DNA from: Acidobacteriaceae bacterium dw_441 | GTDB taxonomy: Bacteria > Acidobacteriota > Terriglobia > Terriglobales > Acidobacteriaceae | Length of the DNA stretch: 64,000 nt | Direction of reading: 5' to 3' | Assembly (NCBI GenBank): GCA_018449715.1 | Contig: JAAVVA010000005.1 | Coordinates: 186,001 to 250,000 of the forward strand | In this document: positions 28,242-35,439 of the stretch, piece after piece | How the letters are laid out: every line of letters begins with the position of its first letter | Numbering within the stretch: the stretch's first letter is position 1 | Made by a program: the position numbers and the translations under genes | The notes under the pieces: generated by a model | Told to the model about the DNA's origin: nothing | Seen by the model: only the letters and a program-made list of their open reading frames with translations | Database searches by the model: none

Positions 28242-28271
28242 ACCCTATCGACTGTCTACAAGCACTGTCAA
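28242..28271 (-). promoter_or_regulatory. promoter of the peptide-transporter operon
   Basis: On the minus strand TTGACA (28266-28271) and TAGGGT (28242-28247) are 18 nt apart, about 50 nt ahead of the 34-aa peptide start. The perfect -35 and TAGnnT -10 resemble the TonB receptor promoters in this window. Confidence 0.6.
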
Positions 28272-28545
28272 CGGCATACCGAAGAGCCCGTTTTTAGCTC
28301 TCTTCCAGCATCCCACAAAAAAATCCCACCACCGCATTCACCTTTCTTCCCGTTGAACGCGTTGCGTGCATTGCTTCACATTGGTCCGTGCTCTCGCCTG
28401 TCAAAGGTAATTTTCAGGAAATAAATATCGTGGCTCTATCCCTATATATTGCTTCGCTCTCTCACGCCGGGAGAATTTGCGTTAGACTCCCTTTGACTGG
28501 TCTTGCTCATCCGAGCCGAACAATCGCCAAAAGGAGCTGTACACG
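28272..28545. other. spacer between divergent transporter and mannosidase genes
   Basis: No frame with a ribosome site is seen in this part of the 356-nt spacer. AT-rich sequence near 28420-28450 (CCTATATATTGC) could contribute to the mannosidase promoter, but I could not pair it with a -35. Confidence 0.35.
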
Positions 28546-31500
28546 TTGATCCTTTCACGTCGCTTTTCCGCGCTGCGTCCCGGAATAAAAACATTTCTCG
28601 GCCTCTTTCTTCTGGCTGCGCCTATCGTTCATGCGCAGTCCGAAAAAGAGGTCTCCGGAATCCTCCAAACACTCTCTCCGCAGTCGCAGAAGACTCTGGA
28701 TCGGCTTTCCTCCTTTGAAAATCTCACCGGAGACGAGTGGCGCTATCACGTGGGCGACATTCCGCACGGAGAAGACCCCGCGCTCAATGACTCCGCATGG
28801 CCCGTGGCGAAGCCCCGCAGCAAGGCCCCGTATGAGGCCGTCTGGTATCGCCGCCTGATCGAGGTTCCGAAGACCCTGAACGGCTACGACCTCACCGGCG
28901 CGCGCATCTGGTTCCAGTTCCGCGCGGGAGCGAACGGGCCTGTTCCCGAGATCATCTACTTCAACGGACGCCGCGTCGCACTTGGCGAAGATATGGAACC
29001 GATCGTTCTCTTCGATCAGGCCAAGCCCGGCGACAAGATTCTGGTAGCGGTCAAGCTGCTCCAGACCGTCGATACCAAGACCTTCTCCTCTGTCTCCACG
29101 CACATCGACTTCGCGCCCGGCCGCCCCAATCCTTCTGACCTGCGGCTTGAGTACATCTCGACTGCGGCCCTGATTCCTTCGCTCTCGAAGGCTCCGAAGC
29201 AGGACCTCGCCACGCTCGAGCAATCCATCGCGGCGGTCGATCTCTCCGCGCTGGACGCGAACAACCAGTCGAAGTTCGATTCCTCCCTCGGCTCGGCTCG
29301 GCAGAAGCTTCAGTCGCTCCAGCCCATGCTGCAGCAGGCGACCATCCACCTGACCGGCAACTCGCATATCGATGCGGCGTGGCTCTGGCCGGTCTCGGAG
29401 ACAGTCGATGCCGTCAAGCGTACCTTCTCCTCTGCGCTTCAGCTGATGAACGAGTACCCGGACTACACCTACACTCAGTCCGCCGCCGCCTACAACGAGT
29501 GGATGGCGACCAAGTACCCCGCGATTAACAACGAGATCAAGAAGCGCATCAAGGAAGGCCGCTGGGAGATCGTCGGCGGCATGTGGGTCGAGCCCGACCT
29601 CAACATGCCCGATGGCGAATCGCTGGTCCGCTCGCTGCTCATCGGCAAGCGCTGGTTCCAGAAAGAATATGGCGTCGATGTCCGCATCGGCTGGAACCCC
29701 GATTCCTTCGGCTACAACTGGCAGCTTCCGCAGATCTACAAGCGTTCGGGCGTCGATTACTTCGTCACCCAGAAGATGACGTGGAACGACACCAACCAGC
29801 TTCCGCTGAAGCTCTTCTGGTGGCAGTCGCCTGACGGAAGCAAGGTTCTCACCTACTTCCCGCACGACTACGCCAACCGCAATCTGAATCCTGTTCGCTT
29901 CTCCGCCGATCTTGCTGTCGCTCGTCAGCGTGCTCCCGGCATGGAGAACATGATGGACCTCTACGGCGTCGGCGATCACGGCGGCGGACCCACCCGCGCC
30001 ATGCTCGACGAAGGCAACCACTGGGCGAAGGACAAGATGATCGTGCCGAAGCTCCAGTTCGGCACCGCGCAGAGCTACTTCAACGATGTCGAGACGAAGC
30101 TCTCCTCGAACGCTCCCGTGTGGAACTACACCTCGCTGGCCAAGGGCTACACCGCTCCCAAGCTTGAGGCTGGAAAGATCGGCGTGCCTACCTGGAACGA
30201 CGAGCTGTATCTCGAATACCACCGCGGCGTCTTCACCACGCAGGCTCAACACAAGCGCAACATGCGCGAGAGCGAAGAGCAGACTCTCAATGCGGAGAAG
30301 TACGCTTCGCTCGCATGGCTGAACGGCAATGCCTATCCCAACGACCAGTTCACCGACGCGTGGAAGAAGATCACCTTCAATGGCTTCCACGATCTGGCCG
30401 CAGGCTCCGGCATTGGAGTTATCTATAAAGAGGCGCAGGCCGAGTTCGACCAAGTCCGTCTCGAAACCAACGAGATCTCGCAGAACTCGCTCCACACTCT
30501 CGCGTCGAATGTGAACACGAAGGCTGCGGGCGATGTTCCCGTGCTGGTCTTCAACCCGCTCGCATGGTCGCGCACCGATGTCGCCACGGTTAACGTGCAG
30601 ATGCCCAGCGCTTCCGGCAATGGCATCACCCTGCTGGACGAGCACAACAAGGTCGTTCCGTCGAAGGTGCTTTCGAGCGACGCAGCAAACGGAAGCTACA
30701 AGCTGCTCGTGCAGGCTGGCGACATTCCTTCGCTGGGCTACAAGGTGCTTCACGCCGTTCCCGGAGAGAAGTCCTTCGAGAGTGATCTGAAGGCCAGCGG
30801 CACGACGATTGAAAACAGCAACCTCCGCGTCGAGGTCGACCCGAAGACCGGCTGCATCACCAGCCTCTTCGACAAGAAGGCCAGCTTCGAGACCCTGGCG
30901 AAGGGAACCTGCGGCAACCAGCTTCAGACCTTCAAGGATCTCCCGAAGGACTACGACGCATGGAACATCGACCCCGGCACGCTCGACCAGCCGATGACTC
31001 CCATCGAAAAGGTCGACTCCGTCGAGCTGATCGAGAAGGGGCCCATGCGCTCCGTCATCCGCGTCACGCGCACGTGGCAGAGCTCGAAGTTCGTGCAGGA
31101 CATCCAGCTCTACGCGAACTCCGACACCGTCAACGTCGTCAACGACTTTGACTGGCACGAGACGCACGTCCTGCTGAAGGCGGCCTTCCAGCTCGCGGCC
31201 TCCGGCCCGATGGCCTCTTATGAGATCCCCTACGGCAGCATCGAGCGCGCCACCACCCGGAACAACTCCTGGGAGAAGGCGATGTTCGAGGTTCCCGCGA
31301 TGCGCTGGGCCGACCTCGGAGACAGCAAGCACGGCTTCAGCCTGCTGAACGAGGCGAAGTACGGCTACGACGCGGTCGGCAACACGCTGCGCCTCACGCT
31401 GCTTCGCTCGGCAACGTGGCCTGACCCCGATGCCGATCGCGGACACCAGCACTTCAGCTACGCGCTCTATCCGCACGCCGGAGCATGGAAGCAGTCGCTC

Positions 31501-31857
31501 ACCGAGCGTCGCGGCTACGAGTACAACTACGAGCTGCGCGCCCAGCAGGTCACGCCGCACGCTGGCGCTCTTCCGCTGGAGCACTCCTACATCTCGGTCG
31601 CGCCTGAGAACGTCGTTCTCACCGCGGTCAAGAAGGCGGAGGACTCCGACGCTCTTATCTTCCGCGTCTTCGAGTGGGCAGGCAAGCAGGGCGACGTCAC
31701 CTTCACCGTACCCTCGGGCGCGACGGCCGCAACGGAGATCAACCTGATGGAGAAGCCAGTCGGCTCGCCACTCGCGCTCGCGGGAGACAAGGTGACGGCG
31801 CACATCACGCCGTACGAGATCCTCTCGGTTCGCGTCGATTACCCCAGCAAGAAGTAA
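28546..31857 (+). CDS. exported alpha-mannosidase, glycoside hydrolase family 38
   Basis: A 1103-residue retaining alpha-mannosidase. The start is a TTG at 28546 with AAGGAG nine bases upstream, followed by a signal peptide (RPGIKTFLGLFLLAAPIVHA). After a carbohydrate-binding-like N-terminal region, the catalytic domain opens with the zinc-binding HLTGNSHIDAAWLWP. The nucleophile Asp is in RIGWNPDSFGYNWQLP, and a further zinc His is in TFNGFHDLAAGSGIG. The C-terminal GH38 beta domains follow. It is the periplasmic type that trims mannose from N-glycan- or mannan-like substrates. It is transcribed alone and ends in a strong hairpin terminator. Confidence 0.95.
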   Translation: MILSRRFSALRPGIKTFLGLFLLAAPIVHAQSEKEVSGILQTLSPQSQKTLDRLSSFENLTGDEWRYHVGDIPHGEDPALNDSAWPVAKPRSKAPYEAVWYRRLIEVPKTLNGYDLTGARIWFQFRAGANGPVPEIIYFNGRRVALGEDMEPIVLFDQAKPGDKILVAVKLLQTVDTKTFSSVSTHIDFAPGRPNPSDLRLEYISTAALIPSLSKAPKQDLATLEQSIAAVDLSALDANNQSKFDSSLGSARQKLQSLQPMLQQATIHLTGNSHIDAAWLWPVSETVDAVKRTFSSALQLMNEYPDYTYTQSAAAYNEWMATKYPAINNEIKKRIKEGRWEIVGGMWVEPDLNMPDGESLVRSLLIGKRWFQKEYGVDVRIGWNPDSFGYNWQLPQIYKRSGVDYFVTQKMTWNDTNQLPLKLFWWQSPDGSKVLTYFPHDYANRNLNPVRFSADLAVARQRAPGMENMMDLYGVGDHGGGPTRAMLDEGNHWAKDKMIVPKLQFGTAQSYFNDVETKLSSNAPVWNYTSLAKGYTAPKLEAGKIGVPTWNDELYLEYHRGVFTTQAQHKRNMRESEEQTLNAEKYASLAWLNGNAYPNDQFTDAWKKITFNGFHDLAAGSGIGVIYKEAQAEFDQVRLETNEISQNSLHTLASNVNTKAAGDVPVLVFNPLAWSRTDVATVNVQMPSASGNGITLLDEHNKVVPSKVLSSDAANGSYKLLVQAGDIPSLGYKVLHAVPGEKSFESDLKASGTTIENSNLRVEVDPKTGCITSLFDKKASFETLAKGTCGNQLQTFKDLPKDYDAWNIDPGTLDQPMTPIEKVDSVELIEKGPMRSVIRVTRTWQSSKFVQDIQLYANSDTVNVVNDFDWHETHVLLKAAFQLAASGPMASYEIPYGSIERATTRNNSWEKAMFEVPAMRWADLGDSKHGFSLLNEAKYGYDAVGNTLRLTLLRSATWPDPDADRGHQHFSYALYPHAGAWKQSLTERRGYEYNYELRAQQVTPHAGALPLEHSYISVAPENVVLTAVKKAEDSDALIFRVFEWAGKQGDVTFTVPSGATAATEINLMEKPVGSPLALAGDKVTAHITPYEILSVRVDYPSKK

Positions 31858-31878
31858 CGCGTTCTGCCATAGCAAAGC

Positions 31879-31914
31879 GAAGGAGCCGCCAACCAGCGGC
31901 TCCTTCACTTTTAA
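31879..31914 (+). terminator. intrinsic terminator of the mannosidase gene
   Basis: GAAGGAGCCGC (31879-31889) and its exact complement (31896-31906) form an 11-bp stem with a 6-nt loop, followed by ACTTTTAA. It begins 21 nt after the stop codon. Confidence 0.85.
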
Positions 31915-31916
31915 GC

Positions 31917-31960
31917 GTCGTCACTCTGAGCGCAGCGAAGAATCCCTGCATTTTGTCTGT
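31917..31960 (+). repeat. dispersed GAGCGCAGCGAAG repeat, copy 1
   Basis: Contains TCACTCTGAGCGCAGCGAAG followed by AATCCCTGCATTTTG, one copy of a short dispersed element. Related copies occur at 32001, 42825, 52467, 52562 (inverted) and 52641 (inverted), always between genes. Confidence 0.6.
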
Positions 31961-32000
31961 ATCGCCACAAACGCCATTCTTTGCCGTCCCCCTCTTGGAA

Positions 32001-32050
32001 CTTGTCATTCCGCAGCGCAGCGAAGGAATCTGCTTCTCTTTGCAGGATGT
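32001..32050 (+). repeat. dispersed GAGCGCAGCGAAG repeat, copy 2
   Basis: Contains CTTGTCATTCCGCAGCGCAG then CGAAGGAATCTGCTTCTCTT and TGCAGGATG. It is nearly identical to the arms of the inverted element at 52491-52675. It lies just ahead of the cupin gene and may be part of its 5' leader. Confidence 0.6.
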
Positions 32051-32097
32051 TCCTCCCGCCACATCGATTAACCTGTAACAGACATAGCGGAGCCATC

Positions 32098-32433
32098 ATG
32101 ACCCTCATCAAAAATAACGACCCCGAAACCTTCACGCCCGAGCCAGGGATGCGCCGTCAGGTCCTCGCCAACACTGACGAACTTATGCTGGTGCGCCACT
32201 TCTTCGAGGCGGGCTGGAACGGAGCGCGTCACAGCCATCCGCACCATCAGCTCGTCTACGTTGTCAGTGGTTCCATCCGTGTCGATGTCGCGGGCAACAT
32301 CTTCGATGCTCAAGCCGGAGACAGCTTCATCGTCGATGGAGGCGTGGAGCATCAGGCCTCCGCGCTCGAAGCCTCCGAGGTGCTCGACGTCTTCACGCCC
32401 ACCCGCGAAGACTATCGCGCTCTCCTGAAGTAA
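32098..32433 (+). CDS. small single-domain cupin (111 aa)
   Basis: A 111-residue cupin beta barrel. Motif 1 is seen in GARHSHPHHQLVYVVSGSIR (His-rich, metal-binding) and motif 2 in GDSFIVDGGVEHQASALEAS, both with their metal-ligand His. It ends with VLDVFTPTREDYRALL, common in sugar- or amino-acid-related cupins. No signal peptide. The start ATG has AGCGGAGCC upstream. It converges on the APC permease gene with only 5 nt between stops. The exact reaction cannot be named from sequence; RmlC-type, KdgF-type (pectin uronate linearisation) and dioxygenase roles are all possible. Confidence 0.85.
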   Translation: MTLIKNNDPETFTPEPGMRRQVLANTDELMLVRHFFEAGWNGARHSHPHHQLVYVVSGSIRVDVAGNIFDAQAGDSFIVDGGVEHQASALEASEVLDVFTPTREDYRALLK

Positions 32434-32438
32434 CTGCG

Positions 32439-33878
32439 TTATGTGGAGAGATTCTCTTTCCGCCCGCTTACAAACCGAATCCCAAAGACCACCAGCCCCG
32501 CCAGCAGGATCATCCCGGCGGTGCGTATCTCGCGAGTGAAGTTCGGCCGCGAGAACAGGATAAAAAGAAACCCCGCCATCGCCAGCAGGGCAGGCAGAGG
32601 ATACAGCGGCATCCGATACCCGCGTTCCTTGCGCTCACGCCTATGCTGCGGCAGCAGCACCGCCAGCCCCTGCAACAGGAACTGAAACAGAATACGGATC
32701 ACGACCAGCGCCGTGATGACCTCCTGCAGCCGGAAGACGCAGCAGACCATCGTCATCGTTCCCAGCGTCAGCAGCGAGTGATGCGGTATCCGCAGCTTGC
32801 GATGAATCGCCCCGAACCACGAAGGGAAGTTCCCATCCTGCGCCGCCGCGAAGGGAATGCGTGACTGCCCCAGCAGCAGCGCGAAGACCGAGCAGAGCGC
32901 CGCAATGGCAATCAGCACCACAATCGCGCTCGCGGCCCCATGGCCGTAGAGCCGCTCCATGAACACGGCCATCGTGAACATGCGCGCATGGCTCCCGGTC
33001 TCCTGCATCATCTCCTGCCAGGGTAGAACTCCAAGCACACTGATGTTCATCAGCAGGTACAGCGTTCCCACGATGATGACCGAGCCCAGCACTGCACGCG
33101 GAATCGTCTTCCGCGGCTCGCGAACCTCCGCGCCCATGAAGCAGACGCTGTAGTAGCCGCCGTAGTCATAGGCTGCAACCAGCAGCCCCGCTCCCAGCCC
33201 CATGAAAAATGCGCTGTCGAGGTGGAAGGCACCGGCAGGAAAATCGAACGCGATCTTCGGATCGAAGTGCGTGAAGCCAGCGAAGATGATGAAGACCAGC
33301 GTCAGCACCACCGCGACGCCCAGCCAGCGAACGATCTTATCGATGGCGAGAATGCTGCGATAGAGCAGCGTCAGCGCAAGCGCGCATGCTCCCATCGCTA
33401 TCATCGTCTGTCCGCTCACGACAATCGGAACGCCGAGAAGCTTCGCTGCGACCAAGGGCTTGACCGCATTCGGAAAGAAGAAGGTGATGTACTGCGAAAA
33501 CCCGATGCACCCCGAGGCGATCGACAATGGGGAGCTGAACAGAATCTGCCACGCGTAGAGGAACGAGAACACGCGCCCCAGCTTGCGCTCGCCATAAAGA
33601 TGCTTCAGGTAGGCATACGATCCTCCGGCCTCGGGATACGTCGTGCCCAGTTCGCTCCACACCATGCCATCGCATAGCGAAAGCGCCGCTCCCAGCACCC
33701 ATCCGAGCATCGCTTGCGGCCCACCCATTGCGGCCACGATCAGCGGGAGCGTCACAAACGGACCCACCCCCACCATGCCGATCACGTTCAGCCCCAGAGC
33801 CGACCAGGTAGAGAGTCCACGCTGCAACTCCACCGGTTTTTCGTCGACGGAAGACATCTGCGAAGGGCTAGCGTTCAT
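32439..33878 (-). CDS. APC-superfamily amino acid permease
   Basis: A 479-residue inner-membrane carrier with about twelve helices. The first helix carries the APC substrate-binding glycine motif (GLNVIGMVGVGPFVTLPLIV), and the consensus region TTYPEAGGSYAYLKHLYGE follows. Loops such as YSVCFMGAEVREPRKTIPRA match the APC signature (GAE-nP-r-iPra). It starts inside the 3' end of the ArgH-like gene (11-nt overlap), which implies coupled expression. It probably imports an amino acid or amine that feeds or drains the lyase reaction (inference). Confidence 0.92.
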   Translation of the reverse strand: MNASPSQMSSVDEKPVELQRGLSTWSALGLNVIGMVGVGPFVTLPLIVAAMGGPQAMLGWVLGAALSLCDGMVWSELGTTYPEAGGSYAYLKHLYGERKLGRVFSFLYAWQILFSSPLSIASGCIGFSQYITFFFPNAVKPLVAAKLLGVPIVVSGQTMIAMGACALALTLLYRSILAIDKIVRWLGVAVVLTLVFIIFAGFTHFDPKIAFDFPAGAFHLDSAFFMGLGAGLLVAAYDYGGYYSVCFMGAEVREPRKTIPRAVLGSVIIVGTLYLLMNISVLGVLPWQEMMQETGSHARMFTMAVFMERLYGHGAASAIVVLIAIAALCSVFALLLGQSRIPFAAAQDGNFPSWFGAIHRKLRIPHHSLLTLGTMTMVCCVFRLQEVITALVVIRILFQFLLQGLAVLLPQHRRERKERGYRMPLYPLPALLAMAGFLFILFSRPNFTREIRTAGMILLAGLVVFGIRFVSGRKENLST

Positions 33879-35358
33879 CGGCCTGTCCTGTAAGTGTGCG
33901 ACATTCTGCCTTCATCGTCTCATGCGCGTCTTCAAGTCTGCGCGCTTCTCCTGCGGTCCATTCACCGTCCCGCGCCGCGGTCTCGCGAGCGCGAAGAATC
34001 TCCGGCTCCAGCGCCTCGGGTGCAGGGCCTCCGGGAATCTTCCGCACCGCGACGAAGTTGGCGGCACTCAACGCGGTCCGTATCTTTTCGAGCGAGAGTG
34101 TGAACCGCCCTTCCAGCTCCCGCTCTACGAGATCGGTCATTGCATCGGCACTGTACGCTCCCTGCAACTCGCGCACGGCCTTGCTGACGATGGTGTGCGC
34201 CGCGTGAAAGCTCATGCCCGTCTCGCGCACCAGCGTATCGGCCAGCTCGGTCACCGGGAGGAAGTTTCCATCTGCGGTCACCGCCATCTTCGCCGTGTTG
34301 AACTCCGCCTCGCTCAACGCTCCCGTCAGCAGCAGAAGACTTCTCTCCGCATCCTCAAAGGCCGTGTAGACCAGCGGCTGCAGATCGTCCTCCGCATCGT
34401 TCATATCGGCAAAGGGAGTGTTGTGCAGGCTTCCAACCACTCCCTGCGCCTCCATCAGGGCGCGGCTTGCGAGTACGCGAACATGCTCCAGCGGCACGGG
34501 ATTTCTCTTCTGCGGCATGATGCTCGAAATCTGTACATACGCATCGCTCAGTCGCAGATAGCCAAACTCCGCGGTGCTCCACAGCAGCAGATCCTGCGCG
34601 AATCTTCCCAGGCTCAGCATCGTCGTGGCCAGCACACCGCAGCTTTCGACCACATAATCGACTGCGGCGATGCAGCCATACGAGTTCACCTGCAGGCCTT
34701 CGAAGCCTAGCATCTTCTCGGTGAAGTGGCGGTCGATGGGGAAGCCGGTGGTCGTAATCGCGCACGCTCCCAACGGGTTGCGGTTTACGCGAGCATAGGC
34801 CTGGCGAAGACGCTCCGCGTCGCGTCCCAGAATCTCGATGTAGGCCATCAGGTAGTGGCCAAGCGTCGTCGGCTGCGCCGGTTGATTATGCGTGTATGCG
34901 GGCATCAGGGCTGCGCGATGCTCCCACGCCAGCTCGATCAGAAACTTCCTCAGCTCAAGCGCTGCATCCAGAATGCGAAGCAGCCTTCCGCGCAGAACCA
35001 TGCGATACATCGTCAGGTCGATATCGTTGCGGCTGCGCGCGGTGTGCATCTTTCCCGCAACCTCTTCGCCGCAGATCGCCGCAAGCTTCTTCTCGAGGTA
35101 GAAAAACAGATCTTCAAAGGTGCCGTCGTACTCGACGGAGCGTATCTCTTCAAGAGACAGCGTATCCAGTGCGCGGATGCAGGCCGCGGCTTCATGCGCG
35201 GGCATAATCCCCTGTCGCGCCAGCATCAGTGTGTGCGCGTATTCAATCTCCAGCAGCGGCTCCAGAAAGTATCGCTTTGCATCGGCAAAGACCGGGACAA
35301 GCACGGTGTCGCGATAGATGGGAGCGGGAAATTTCGAGGTTTTGCCAGGGGTCTTCAT
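33868..35358 (-). CDS. argininosuccinate lyase-like enzyme (aspartase/fumarase superfamily)
   Basis: A 496-residue lyase. The superfamily signature loop with the catalytic Ser is present (VQISSIMPQKRNPVPLEHVR), as is KMHTARSRNDIDLTMYR. The canonical ArgH motif THLQRAQPITFGH reads THNQPAQPTTLGHYLMAY, and the GALAGTTYPIDR region reads CAITTTGFPIDRHF, so the pocket differs from biosynthetic ArgH. No other arginine genes are near. It overlaps an APC permease and sits downstream of a TonB receptor and ROK regulator. A catabolic lyase of an N-substituted aspartate, or an EDDS-lyase-like enzyme, is as plausible as argininosuccinate lyase. The start has AGGAAACAG upstream. Confidence 0.82.
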   Translation of the reverse strand: MKTPGKTSKFPAPIYRDTVLVPVFADAKRYFLEPLLEIEYAHTLMLARQGIMPAHEAAACIRALDTLSLEEIRSVEYDGTFEDLFFYLEKKLAAICGEEVAGKMHTARSRNDIDLTMYRMVLRGRLLRILDAALELRKFLIELAWEHRAALMPAYTHNQPAQPTTLGHYLMAYIEILGRDAERLRQAYARVNRNPLGACAITTTGFPIDRHFTEKMLGFEGLQVNSYGCIAAVDYVVESCGVLATTMLSLGRFAQDLLLWSTAEFGYLRLSDAYVQISSIMPQKRNPVPLEHVRVLASRALMEAQGVVGSLHNTPFADMNDAEDDLQPLVYTAFEDAERSLLLLTGALSEAEFNTAKMAVTADGNFLPVTELADTLVRETGMSFHAAHTIVSKAVRELQGAYSADAMTDLVERELEGRFTLSLEKIRTALSAANFVAVRKIPGGPAPEALEPEILRARETAARDGEWTAGEARRLEDAHETMKAECRTLTGQADER

Positions 35359-35393
35359 CTGTTTCCTTTTACAGCGTCCTATTTCTTTAAGAC

Positions 35394-35430
35394 AAAAAAA
35401 GGAGCGTAAACCCTGATCGGTTTACGCTCC
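35394..35430 (-). terminator. intrinsic terminator of the second TonB receptor gene
   Basis: GGAGCGTAAACC at 35401-35412 and its exact complement at 35419-35430 form a 12-bp stem with a 6-nt loop. A seven-T tract follows on the minus strand. The ArgH-like start is only 36 nt beyond, so that gene relies on read-through or a promoter within or near this stem. Confidence 0.88.
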
Positions 35431-35439
35431 CCGGTTTGA

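Noticed and set aside
28555..31908. A 1117-codon minus-strand frame opposite the GH38 gene
   Set aside because: Its length comes from codon bias of the mannosidase. The plus-strand product has a complete GH38 active site, while the antisense product has none.
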